Source: an uncultured Actinomycetes bacterium (GTDB taxonomy: Bacteria; Actinomycetota; Thermoleophilia; Solirubrobacterales; Solirubrobacteraceae). From it: DNA of 64,000 nucleotides. Position numbers and translations under genes: made by a program. Below are positions 34,336-42,641 of this stretch, in pieces; position 1 is the stretch's first letter, and the number at the start of each line of letters is the position of its first letter. The notes beneath the pieces are model-generated. The model saw nothing but the letters and a program-made list of their open reading frames with translations. It did no database searches and had not been told where the DNA came from. The stretch covers positions 1-64,000 of the forward strand of contig CALAQT010000149.1 in assembly GCA_937888775.1 (NCBI GenBank). Direction: 5' to 3'.

Positions 34336-35121
34336 TCATTGGCCATTTGAGTGAGGCGGCTCCACCGCGTAGAAGGCGGTGACACTGGCGTCGACGCCCG
34401 TCTGGTGCCGGTGGTATCTCCCAGTGGACGTCATCTGAATGACGATGATGCTGGACTCAGCAACGTGCTGCTCCTGGACGCTCCAAGTGAGGGTCGCCTC
34501 GCCACCAGCTTGGCGATCTAGCTCAGGCCCTTGGGCAGCTTGCGCGTTCAGAGTCCACGTCAGCTCCCGATCTTGAGGGTCCCACCCAATGCAGCGAAAT
34601 GTCAAAAGGTCGCCTACCTGAAGTCGCGCTGGGACGACGACGACAACTCCATTGAGAGCGAGGGAGTTACCTAGCGAGTCAGTGACCGACTCGATGCGCG
34701 GATACCAACTCATGTCAGGTGCCCTTTCACTTCGCCAGAGCGTAAGCACGTTTCGGAACTCTCCCGCGATGCCTGAAAGCAGATCCCTTTCGAACGGAAG
34801 TAGGGTGCGACTGTGCATCGGGGCGTTTCGAAAGTCCTCCAGCCGGCCCATGTAGACCTTGAACCTTGACTGGTCCTTGAAGATTGGTTTGAACTGATCC
34901 CACCGTCGAAGCACGATCTCTTGCAAGTCCCAAAGATGCGTGTAAGCCAGTAGATCCTCGTCCACCACTGCACCGTTACGACGCTTGCCCTCTTCTACTC
35001 TGCGCTCCTCCAAGGTCGGCAAGTCGACGCCGGGTACGTCGCACCATTCGTCCCCGAGGACTCCGCGAATTGCCTCACGGAGAACGGACTCGACCACGTT
35101 GACTGCCTGGCTGGGCTCCAT
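34336..35121 (-). CDS. Swt1-like HEPN domain protein
   Basis: The likely start is ATG 35121; the frame is open further up, into the dispersed repeat at 35185. The 261-aa product begins MEPSQAVNVVESVLREAIRG, and carries AYTHLWDLQEIVLRRWDQF and LEDFRNAPMHSRTLLPFE. The RN-X3-H motif (near residue 97) and the surrounding helices match Swt1-like HEPN domains, which are often RNase toxins in defence systems. A C-terminal beta domain (about 160-261, LQVGDLLTFRCIGWDPQ) follows. It lies downstream of the SLOG/HEPN and PRTase genes on the same strand. Confidence 0.65.
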   Translation of the reverse strand: MEPSQAVNVVESVLREAIRGVLGDEWCDVPGVDLPTLEERRVEEGKRRNGAVVDEDLLAYTHLWDLQEIVLRRWDQFKPIFKDQSRFKVYMGRLEDFRNAPMHSRTLLPFERDLLSGIAGEFRNVLTLWRSERAPDMSWYPRIESVTDSLGNSLALNGVVVVVPARLQVGDLLTFRCIGWDPQDRELTWTLNAQAAQGPELDRQAGGEATLTWSVQEQHVAESSIIVIQMTSTGRYHRHQTGVDASVTAFYAVEPPHSNGQ

Positions 35122-35184
35122 TTCTGCGTAAGCGTACCCGCGACGACGTACACGGCCATCCCGGCCCACGGAGCCACCATCGGG

Positions 35185-35212
35185 CCGCTCAGTGTCGGGT
35201 TGCCACGTGGTT
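35185..35212 (+). repeat. dispersed 30-bp motif, copy F
   Basis: CCGCTCAGTGTCGGGTTG then CCACGTGGTT. It lies between the HEPN gene and the broken HNH-like gene, so the two may have been brought together by an insertion. Confidence 0.55.
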
Positions 35213-35339
35213 GGCCAGATGCTCCCGGCGACCCGACGCGGGCCCTGGTTCACTACCGGCCCCCACCTCAACATCGTCGTGGCGAGCGCGGAGGTCGCCC
35301 TCATGGATCAGCTCAAGGCGCCCATCGACAGCTGGAGCC

Positions 35340-35700
35340 TCATTGCCCGGGTCGGCTCGATTGGCGCAGCCACACGGTGAGTTGATCGGGCAGGACAGGG
35401 GGCCTCAGATCACGCGCTTCGTACACCGCGGTGATGTGCTCCCGGGGTATGGGGAGTCCAAGTTCCCGGTTCGCGTTCTGCAGCATGATCGCTGTCTTGA
35501 CCGCCCAGAAGGCCAGGGTCCGCTGCTGACCACGGAGATCGGCACCCCGAGGCGGTGCAGGGACAGCATCGGCCGCATCATCAGCTTCGTCTCGTCCTCG
35601 AGACGGCTCATCCAGCTGGTGTTGCACTCCTGACACACCGTCGGCAACCGCAAACGCAAGCTCTGCTTGGTATCGACGCGCACCCGCTTCGGGTCGTCAA
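35340..35700 (-). pseudogene. HNH-like (treble-clef) protein fragment, frameshifted
   Basis: One frame gives LRLRLPTVCQECNTSWMSRL and EDETKLMMRPML. A second frame continues TLAFWAVKTAIMLQNANREL and IPREHITAVYEARDL. The CQECNTSWMSRLE element matches CASCNSGWMSRLE in the intact protein at 52555, so both belong to one family. The N-terminal CxxC and EHIFP part is missing, and a frameshift lies near 35590. It begins right at the stop of the 35697 gene, so it was probably the next gene of that operon. Confidence 0.6.
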
Positions 35701-38700
35701 GGAGCTTCAGCCAGCCGCTTGTCGATCTCTTCGATTGTTCGCGCCACACGACTCATGACCGCTGCGCACTCCTGCCGTTCCCGAGCCACCCCCTTGTTGT
35801 TGCGCCGTGAGAAGGCGTTGCGGAGCGCGTGCAGATGGTGCGAGCCATCCTGGAGCAGGTTTCGCACCCCGCTAACGAGTGGTGATCGCACGGCCGCGAG
35901 ATCGGCCCGGCACAAACGCGCCGTCACACGGTCCAGCGACCTCTCCGCAGCAATGATTTCCTCGATATCGGACCTGGAACCCGAGAGATGTTTCGTTACG
36001 CGCAGCATCGACGACGAGAGTGCGTCGATGTGCGGTCTGCAAACCCAGGTCAGGTCAGCCCGGATAGCCTCCGGACCCGCAATGCTGCCAATCCAGCGGC
36101 GAGCCACCAGCCCCACGGACGCCAGCCGCTCGTCTTCTGGAAGCGCCTCGTCTGTGACGATCTCCTCGCGTGCAAAGGTCACAGGTTCGCGCTCCGCCAG
36201 ACTGAGCGTCACCCGCTCCACATCGGCCTCCACGTGGAAAATCCCCGGGAGCAGACTCGGAATCGAAAGAGCCCGAAGGTCTACTTCGACGTTCGCTGGC
36301 TGGGCAGAGACGGTCATGGCGTGCGCGCTGCGCTCAATGTGCACTCCGACGAGTCCAAAGATCCCCGCAAGCAGCCGAATGGTCATCCCGAGCTCGGCTT
36401 GAGTCGGGACAACCGCACGACGCGCAGCAGCGAGCGCAGGATCAGGATGGGTAAAGATCCATGGCAGGATCGCGAGTTGCAAGGCGAGCACGGTCTCAAA
36501 GAGGCCGGCGAAGCGTTCGGCGAACTCTGCGTCCGTCAGTGTGATGGTCGACTCGCTGACCTGCACGTGGTCCCGGGTGGTGCGCTCAGTCAGCTGTATG
36601 CCATGGTCTAGCACCACGATGCCGGCATGAGCATTCGCGTTTCGGATGAGCATCTCGGCAGGCTCATGCCACGGGCTGCCGAGGCGAAGGAGCTCTTGCA
36701 CAACCTCGCCCGCTTGGACGCCGAGGGCGACGTTGTGCGCGTACGATGCGTGATCTCTACCGCGAGTGGCTCGTGCAGCAATGACCAGCACGCCACCAAG
36801 ATCGCGCAGTGGCCCCTCCATCAATGTCTTGTACACGCCGGTCAGCACCTCCGCCTGGAGGCGGCGGCCCTCGGTGCCCTCAGGCAAGGACAGAAGGACG
36901 TCCACCTGATCGTTAAGTGTCCGGAGCGCGGAGCTGACCCTCTCGATGAGCTCGGCCTTGTCATCGAGCCAATCTGGCGCCGAGGCATCAGCCTGGTCCA
37001 GTACGCCCCGGGCGAGCAGGGCACGCGCTTCTACGAGCACGCTGTCCACGATAGGGACCGGCAACACCGTAGCCGGCAACAGCACGATGGCATCGGCGTC
37101 GGTTAGATCTGCGACGCCGGGAATACCGGAGAGAGCGGTACGCACCAGGCCGGCTGCATCCCAGATGGTCGCCGGCTGGTTTCTGACGCCCTCCCAGGCC
37201 ACGGCAGCCATGTCGATGGCGTGGCCCAACCTCCACCCATCTGAGGCGACCATGGATTTCGACCGATGGAGAACCTCGACCAAGAGACCGGCGGTGCGAT
37301 TGGCGCGGTTCAGTACGTGCTGGCCGTCCTTTTCGCGCTCGCGCGCCTCGTCAACGTCCGCCGCGATGAGCGAACGCAACATCGCCGCGTGGCCAGCCAC
37401 CATTGAGCCGAGGGTGCGGACAAGGATGTGATGCGCGCCCCGGTAGTCAAGGGGGGGGAGCACGCCCATGAGCACCGCTACAGCGGTGGTGGCGGTGTCA
37501 ATGCTGGTGATTATCCGCGTGAGTGCTTCGACACACTCTCTCTCGTCGGCATCCCAGCTTGTGTGTGGCGCATCGTCCTTGATCGGAGCAAGGATGGCTG
37601 GGATATCAATGCGTGCGCGGTCCAAGATTGTGTGGCCGTAATCCGCTGGCGACATTCCGACTCCGCTCTTGGTGAAGCGCGGCTCATCGAGGTGCGCTGC
37701 GCGCACCCGGTCTTGCAGACGACTGATGGCACCTTTGAATGCCGATCTCCGACTCTCGGTCGTTGGGTCCACTGCATCAGGAGCAAGCGAGGCACCGCAG
37801 CGGGTGCAGTTCCTGCTCCGACGAACGAGAGTGGCCTGCCCACATGACTCGCACTCGATCAGTGCGAAGGGCACCGCATACCGGATGACGCCGGTGTCAT
37901 CGGTTGGCGCATCCGGCTCATCCTCTAGTGCTCCACCGCAATCGATGCACTCACGGATTTGGCCTTCTGGGTAGCGCGCTGTCAGACCGCAGGTTTGGCA
38001 GCGCTTGTAATGCTCGGGAACCAACGCCGTCGTCTGGCCAGCGTCGCTCTTCAGCAGAGCGAGTTGTTCTCCGTGGAACGTGGGCGACTTGACCTGCTCC
38101 GTGAGACGGGTACGCAGCTCGCTGCGCGTCCGCACAGCAATGCCACCTTGGTCAAGAAGCCGACGATTGCCAGCCGGAGCATCGGTGCCGAAGTCGAGAA
38201 CCAGAAGCGGGCGTCCAACTCGCAGCGCCTGTATACCGGCGTCGAGTGTGCCACCGCGGTCGCGGGCTTCGATCACGACGAGCGCTTGGGATGCCGCCAC
38301 GATCACCTTGTTGCGCGTCATAGCGGCCCACGAGGTCCACGCCTGCGTCGGCGAGAACTGCGACACCGCGAGCACATGCTCCTCGTCGAAAGGAAGGCCT
38401 TTGAAGACGCGCTTCGGTTTGAAGTGGAGGACTCCTTCGGCCAGGACGATCACGGTCACGCCTCCCGCGCGGAGTGCGGCGAGATGTGTCTCGGTGTCCA
38501 CTCCGCGGGCGTAGCCGGACACTACGGCGAACCCGGCACTGGCCACCTCTTCGCCGCAGGCAGCCGCGGCCTCGAGCCCTCTCGGTGAGGCGTCACGAGA
38601 GCCGCACATTCCCACTGCCGGACGTGCCAGCAGACCGCGGCCTCCCCAGGTGAAAAGAACCGGTGGTGCGCCATGCTGCGGGCGTAGCCCCTCGGGGTAC

Positions 38701-38837
38701 CCCTCACTGTCCGGCAGCAACGCGTCGTAGCCGCCCCTGATCAGCTGGTCGAGAACTTCGGGGTCGCACCCAGCATGCTCCTGGTTCCTTGCCGGTTTTA
38801 GACCGAGCGCAGCACGCAGACGGCTCTCACGCGTCAT
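35697..38837 (-). CDS. SLOG (DprA/Smf-like) protein with two zinc ribbons and HEPN-like C-terminal part
   Basis: A 1046-aa protein of unusual layout. Residues about 75-215 form a DprA/Smf-type Rossmann (SLOG) domain: GMCGSRDASPRGL, VVSGYARGVDTETHLAAL, IEARDRGGTLDAGIQAL. Two zinc ribbons follow (C280/C283/C297/C300 and C329/C332/C344/C347). About 600 helical residues come next, with LIRNANAHAGIVVLD, where R732-N733 and H737 fit the HEPN RNxxxH motif. There is no winged-helix end and it is three times the size of DprA, so natural transformation is unlikely. SLOG domains bind nucleotides, and HEPN domains are mostly RNases. It overlaps the PRTase gene by 11 bases. The sensor/effector role is inferred. 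Confidence 0.7.
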   Translation of the reverse strand: MTRESRLRAALGLKPARNQEHAGCDPEVLDQLIRGGYDALLPDSEGYPEGLRPQHGAPPVLFTWGGRGLLARPAVGMCGSRDASPRGLEAAAACGEEVASAGFAVVSGYARGVDTETHLAALRAGGVTVIVLAEGVLHFKPKRVFKGLPFDEEHVLAVSQFSPTQAWTSWAAMTRNKVIVAASQALVVIEARDRGGTLDAGIQALRVGRPLLVLDFGTDAPAGNRRLLDQGGIAVRTRSELRTRLTEQVKSPTFHGEQLALLKSDAGQTTALVPEHYKRCQTCGLTARYPEGQIRECIDCGGALEDEPDAPTDDTGVIRYAVPFALIECESCGQATLVRRSRNCTRCGASLAPDAVDPTTESRRSAFKGAISRLQDRVRAAHLDEPRFTKSGVGMSPADYGHTILDRARIDIPAILAPIKDDAPHTSWDADERECVEALTRIITSIDTATTAVAVLMGVLPPLDYRGAHHILVRTLGSMVAGHAAMLRSLIAADVDEAREREKDGQHVLNRANRTAGLLVEVLHRSKSMVASDGWRLGHAIDMAAVAWEGVRNQPATIWDAAGLVRTALSGIPGVADLTDADAIVLLPATVLPVPIVDSVLVEARALLARGVLDQADASAPDWLDDKAELIERVSSALRTLNDQVDVLLSLPEGTEGRRLQAEVLTGVYKTLMEGPLRDLGGVLVIAARATRGRDHASYAHNVALGVQAGEVVQELLRLGSPWHEPAEMLIRNANAHAGIVVLDHGIQLTERTTRDHVQVSESTITLTDAEFAERFAGLFETVLALQLAILPWIFTHPDPALAAARRAVVPTQAELGMTIRLLAGIFGLVGVHIERSAHAMTVSAQPANVEVDLRALSIPSLLPGIFHVEADVERVTLSLAEREPVTFAREEIVTDEALPEDERLASVGLVARRWIGSIAGPEAIRADLTWVCRPHIDALSSSMLRVTKHLSGSRSDIEEIIAAERSLDRVTARLCRADLAAVRSPLVSGVRNLLQDGSHHLHALRNAFSRRNNKGVARERQECAAVMSRVARTIEEIDKRLAEAP

Positions 38838-39651
38838 TGCGAGCCTGCTTCTTCAACGTCTTCGCTCCGACCAGGCCGCAGACAGCCACGGCGCCGGCAC
38901 GGCGCGCTGCGTTCGCAACCGCCGCCATTGTCCGTCCGCTCATCAGCACATCGTCCACGATGAGAACCGGCCGGCCGCGGACAACCGAGTTGACGGTGAA
39001 TTCGTTGGAGAGGTCGTCCGACTCTCCAATCGCTTTGGCCTCCGGACGCGTCACTCGGCGCGCTCCAGTGCGCTCAAACGGGATCCCCAGGTCGGCTGCA
39101 ACAGCTCTGGCAAGTTGCTCGCTGAAGCTCTCGTTCAGAGCGTCATGACCCGGGATGGAGAGGACAGCGTCACAACCGCTGAGCAAAGGATGACGTCGAA
39201 CTACGCTCACTAACTCTCGAGTCAGGTCATCGAGCGCGCCAGGGGCCTTCTTGTATTTGGCGCGCGACACGAGCTCCCCCGCCTTGGTGTTCTTCCACTG
39301 CATCGGATCCGGGTCAGAGTCGGGATCCTTGTAGTAGTCGAGGGCAATGGCGATGTTGACCCCCGAGGGCGGCCGGATGGTGACGACCTTTTCCAGCAGC
39401 TCTAGGCAGTCCCGCTCTCGCGTAGATGGCAGCGCGTTGAGGGAGTATCGGTAAGTCCACCTCGCGTTTTGGAGTCCCTTGATGGGCAGGCGGTGGATCC
39501 CTCGCGAACTCAGCACGGTCTCCACCTGCGTGGACACGTAGTCGGGGCAGTCGAGGTAGAGCCGAAGCTCGCCTGTCTTCTGATGCTGACGGAGCTGGTG
39601 CCATTGGAGGCGCTCAGCGTGAGCCCGGAATGGATGGAGGGTGATCCGCAT
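38827..39651 (-). CDS. phosphoribosyltransferase-domain protein
   Basis: A 274-aa protein starting at ATG 39651. Its C-terminal half is a type I phosphoribosyltransferase: the PRPP loop is VLIVDDVLMSGRT (229-241), with the flexible loop region LIGIPFERTGARRV-like sequence before it (about 186-202). The N-terminal half (1-130) is unique, with RLYLDCPDYVSTQVETV. ComF-like proteins and nucleotide-salvage enzymes share this fold. Its stop lies inside the start of the SLOG gene, so the two proteins are made together. A nucleotide-handling partner for the SLOG protein is the natural inference. Confidence 0.75.
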   Translation of the reverse strand: MRITLHPFRAHAERLQWHQLRQHQKTGELRLYLDCPDYVSTQVETVLSSRGIHRLPIKGLQNARWTYRYSLNALPSTRERDCLELLEKVVTIRPPSGVNIAIALDYYKDPDSDPDPMQWKNTKAGELVSRAKYKKAPGALDDLTRELVSVVRRHPLLSGCDAVLSIPGHDALNESFSEQLARAVAADLGIPFERTGARRVTRPEAKAIGESDDLSNEFTVNSVVRGRPVLIVDDVLMSGRTMAAVANAARRAGAVAVCGLVGAKTLKKQARNDA

Positions 39652-39923
39652 AGCGAACCCATGTTCGGTGACGATACAGCACTGCCAGGCCCGGCGTGGC
39701 CGGCTGCCTCAATCCTACGAGGCGGGTGGGATTGGTGTTACCGACGCCTATCTCGGAGCAACCGCAGCCGCGGTCGCTCCTCGCGGAAAAACCCCCCAGA
39801 GACGAGCGGTCGCCTGCGACGAGGTGTCGGCTTCGTGACGGGCTACCTCAGCCGATGCGCACCCCGCCTCCGACGCACTACAAGCCGCCACCGAGCGCCG
39901 CGGCGCCGGTGTCTGAACAACGC

Positions 39924-39951
39924 TTGACATTCGCATAACATTTGTTATGAT
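39924..39951 (+). promoter_or_regulatory. sigma70-type promoter with internal operator palindrome
   Basis: TTGACA (39924-39929) and TATGAT (39946-39951) are separated by 16 bases. Between them, ATAACA-TT-TGTTAT (39935-39948) is a perfect 6-bp inverted repeat that overlaps the -10. The next gene encodes a ribbon-helix-helix protein, so this is a likely autoregulatory operator. Transcription would begin only a few bases before the ATG at 39962. Confidence 0.7.
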
Positions 39952-39961
39952 CTCCGCCAGG

Positions 39962-40429
39962 ATGACTAACGCTGCCGTCTACTTCCGTGCTCACGACGAT
40001 CTCCGGGAGGCGCTGGAGGCGTTCCGCCTGGAGAGGGGCGTGACGCTAAGCGCCGCAGTGGTCGAGCTCTTAGCGCTTGGGCTCGAGGCTCATTCGGACG
40101 GGCCCTCCGTGAGTGACCTACAGCGCCAGGTTCTCCAACTCCAAGCGGAGCTCGCCAAGCGAGACGCCGACGTTGCGACCGCGCGCGGCGAGCTTCAGCA
40201 CCTTCGGCTCGGTTACCACGCCCTCGAGGAGCACCTCAAACGAGCTGACGTCGGAACCTGTCCGACCTGCCGCGCGCCAACTAGCGGTTACGAGTTCGTT
40301 GTCACAAGGCGATGCTCAGCGTGCAATGGGGCGCTCTCCGGTGCACCACCGGCGCGTGACTCCGCCGCCCTGTGGCTCATCGCCGGAATCGCAGTTGCCC
40401 TGCTCGCTTACGCGGCCGTTCAGCAATAA
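39962..40429 (+). CDS. RHH / coiled-coil / zinc-ribbon / membrane-anchor protein
   Basis: The start is put at ATG 39962 because an upstream ATG lies inside the -10 box. The 155-aa protein has four parts. A ribbon-helix-helix-like domain (about 1-42: AAVYFRAHDDLREALEAFRL) is followed by a coiled coil (about 50-90: VSDLQRQVLQLQAELAKRD). A zinc ribbon (CPTC and CSAC, about 99-125) and a C-terminal membrane helix (ALWLIAGIAVALLAYAAV) complete it. A DNA-binding domain on a tail-anchored protein is unusual. It would tie operator DNA to the membrane or respond there. It is divergent from the PRTase/SLOG operon. Confidence 0.6.
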   Translation: MTNAAVYFRAHDDLREALEAFRLERGVTLSAAVVELLALGLEAHSDGPSVSDLQRQVLQLQAELAKRDADVATARGELQHLRLGYHALEEHLKRADVGTCPTCRAPTSGYEFVVTRRCSACNGALSGAPPARDSAALWLIAGIAVALLAYAAVQQ

Positions 40430-40445
40430 CACCCAAGGAGAAAGC

Positions 40446-40622
40446 ATGATGTTCTGCCCGCAATGCGGCGAAATCATCGTCGAGACCGTACTCGGGCGCG
40501 AAGCTGACAAGGTCATCCACCGCTACACGAGGCACGATCCCGTCGCTGGCCTCGTTTTCAGCGTGATCGCGTCGGTGATCATTGCGAGCGCGGTCACCGC
40601 TGCCTGGAAGGCGCTGAGATGA
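40446..40622 (+). CDS. small zinc-ribbon membrane protein (58 aa)
   Basis: The ATG at 40446 follows AAGGAGA by five bases and the previous stop by 16 bases, so it is in the same operon. The protein starts MMFCPQCGEIIVETVLGREA, a one-knuckle zinc motif, then a His-rich linker (VIHRYTRHDPVAG). It ends with one membrane helix (LVFSVIASVIIASAVTAAW). Like the upstream protein it joins a CxxC motif to a tail anchor. The function is unknown. Confidence 0.65.
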   Translation: MMFCPQCGEIIVETVLGREADKVIHRYTRHDPVAGLVFSVIASVIIASAVTAAWKALR

Positions 40623-40756
40623 ACGGTCGTCACTTGGCGAAGTCCTCACGAGTCAGGATGCCGGCGCTCCGCCCCGCCTTAGTCGCTCAATTCGGGTCGG
40701 GGTTCGGCGAGACGCTGAAGCCACGCTGGGAGCAGCTGCTCCCAGTTCGAGTCTAG
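40619..40756 (+). CDS. possible coupled small ORF (45 aa) ending in a palindrome
   Basis: The ATG at 40619 overlaps the stop of the previous gene (ATGA), which suggests translational coupling. The product starts MNGRHLAKSSRVRMPALRPA and is basic and soluble. Near its end the DNA holds an 18-bp perfect palindrome, TGGGAGCAG-CTGCTCCCA (40727-40744), of unknown role. The ORF is short and without homologues that I know. Confidence 0.35.
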   Translation: MNGRHLAKSSRVRMPALRPALVAQFGSGFGETLKPRWEQLLPVRV

Positions 40757-41261
40757 GCGCCCCGACTTCCGGCAGATCCCCCTGCTTTCAACCGATTCGG
40801 GTTCCCTCGCTTGTGCCCAGCGCCAGTAATCGACGAGTTTGGCGAGGGCCTGACCGTGCCGACGACGCGGACGCCGTCACTGCCTGGGGTCGGGACAACG
40901 GGAGACGACTTCAGCCCACTCAAGGTTGCGATGTGGTTGGCTGCCCCGCCCCCGGGCCGATCAGCTACTACATCACGGCGTATTCGCCACTGCAAGTAAT
41001 CCGGTCCGCAGGCCGTGCCCCGGACGCTCGCTTCAGCCCCCGCCCCGCGTAGTTACAGCCAGCATTGGCCGATACGGGCGCCATTTTGGCGCCAGCGTCG
41101 GCGACCTGTGGCGTCACGCCGTGGCCCGCCCCATCAGGACGGAGCCGAAATCCGTATTCAAAACGACCCGCCACGGCCCAGCCTGGCAAGGTACGTCACG
41201 ACGACTATCGCTCTCGAAAAGCGGTGTGGTGAAAGCCACCGGCCCGGCGCGACGCCCGAAA
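40757..41261. other. intergenic stretch with a mobile-element-end repeat
   Basis: No gene is supported. Bases 40886-40936 repeat the 14769-14812 sequence (GTCGGGACAAC and GGAGACGACTTCAGCCC). The rest looks like decayed sequence between the RHH operon and an integrase scar. Confidence 0.4.
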
Positions 41262-41490
41262 TCAGTTAGTGTCGGTTTTGTCGCTATCGAGCGACCGCCA
41301 CGGTCCACCGCGGGCACCTCCCAGGACGGTCGCGAGGCGCTCGGCGGCGGCCGCCTGGAGACCCGGGAGCACGTGGCTGTAGGTGTCGAGGGTGATGCCG
41401 ACGGTGGCATGTCCAAGGCGCTCGCTGACGACCTTTGGATGCTCCTCTGGGCCAGCATGAGGGTCGCCATCGTGTGGCGCAGGTCGTGGC
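41262..41490 (-). pseudogene. tyrosine recombinase (integrase) C-terminal remnant
   Basis: The minus-strand frames give HDLRHTMATLML, holding the catalytic arginine box. After a frameshift comes HPKVVSERLGHATVGITLDT followed by YSHVLPGLQ, with the second histidine and the nucleophilic tyrosine. This is the end of a phage-type tyrosine integrase. The N-terminal and core-binding parts are gone, so it is inactive. It may be the integrase of an element once inserted at one of the tRNA-Gly genes. Confidence 0.75.
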
Positions 41491-41917
41491 GTTGATGGTC
41501 GCCAGGTGGAGCCGCAAGTAGCTCGCGGCCCCATTGCAGGGCAGCGCCGGCAGCGGCAGCACCATGGCGACGGTGGGCAAGGGCGCCGTACCCCCAGAGG
41601 TACTGACCTACGAGCATGCGGATCAGTGCGCTCGGCGAACTCATCCGCTCGGCGAGGAGATCCTGGACTTCGGTAGAGGTGAAGCTCGACGCAAGCTGAT
41701 CCCACGGGACCGCGCTGAACAGCGCGGTTTCCAGACCGAGCGCCCGGACCCTCAAGTCGTCGGATCCCGCGGCGGCCACGGCCTCGTCGTACAGCGCGTT
41801 GCCGAGGTCGAGGATCTCCGTGCCGTAGCGCAGCGGGTCAGATGCCGTTGCATCGCGCACCGCCGGATCCAGGACCAGAGGCACTGGGGCTGGGCTCCCA
41901 GCCGAGCGCACGTCCAT
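41491..41917 (-). pseudogene. hypothetical gene fused by deletion to the integrase tail
   Basis: From ATG 41917 the frame encodes a helical protein (VRALGLETALFSAVPWDQLA, LIRMLVGQYLWGYGALAHRR). At about 41491 it passes without a stop into integrase sequence and runs on to 41114. The first 140 residues do not resemble integrases, so a deletion seems to have joined the two. I do not recognise the N-terminal family. Confidence 0.4.
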
Positions 41918-42158
41918 CGCGCATACATCGTACGTCTGTTCGCTCAGCCGGAAGGTCGGGGAGCGCTCAGATGGGACGGGCCGAGCGGTCCGTGAGGTCG
42001 ATGCCCCGCATAAACTCCGCGGGCGTGGCACTGTCCTCGCCTCGCTCGACCGCCAGAAGTAGCCAGCGGTGGGACCCGGGTGGACGCTGGCACTGGGGCG
42101 GACGAATGAATCCCTCGCCGTCTCACTATGCTAGTCGGCACGTGACAGGCACTCGCGT

Positions 42159-42641
42159 GTGACCGCTGTGGCTATCTCGACAGCGGCGAATCCGATCCTT
42201 GCCGACGTCAAGGCCGCAGACGTCGAACTCGCAATCGGCATCGCCTTATTCGGCGCGCTTGTCGTGATCTTGAGCGTATTGCTCGCGCGTCGATTGCAGA
42301 ACAAGGACGCTGGGCGTGAACGGCGCCGGCGGACCAAGGCGCTACTCAAGCCCGTACTCTTGGACCTGCAGTCGGCTATCGCCTCGCTCACCCAGGTCGC
42401 GAACGGGCACCTGGCAGCAGCCTCGCTCCTGACGGACGACGGGTACCAGGCACGCGCCGACGCAGCGTGCGATGTGCTCGAGCCGGATCAGGTCAAAGCC
42501 CTGCGCGCCGGCCTGAGCCAGCTCAGTAAGGTGATCCGCGATCGCAACGACGCCAACGGGTCGATGACAGCCGGCGCGGCTCGGCTGCTGCGGAAGCGGC
42601 TGGAGAGCGTTGTCCAGGCGCTCGAGGCATCGACGAAGTAA
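42159..42641 (+). CDS. single-span membrane protein with helical domain (160 aa)
   Basis: The start is a GTG at 42159. One membrane helix (VELAIGIALFGALVVILSVLLA, near residues 21-42) is followed by a basic patch (GRERRRRTKALLK) and an all-helical cytoplasmic part (LQSAIASLTQVANGHLAAAS and LSQLSKVIRDRNDANG). Family unknown. The next gene starts one base inside its stop (TAATG), so they are coupled. Confidence 0.55.
   Translation: MTAVAISTAANPILADVKAADVELAIGIALFGALVVILSVLLARRLQNKDAGRERRRRTKALLKPVLLDLQSAIASLTQVANGHLAAASLLTDDGYQARADAACDVLEPDQVKALRAGLSQLSKVIRDRNDANGSMTAGAARLLRKRLESVVQALEASTK

Noticed and set aside
35697..38837. Simple annotation as DNA-processing protein DprA.
   Set aside because: The protein is about three times too long, has two zinc ribbons and a HEPN-like motif, lacks the C-terminal winged helix, and is coupled to a PRTase.
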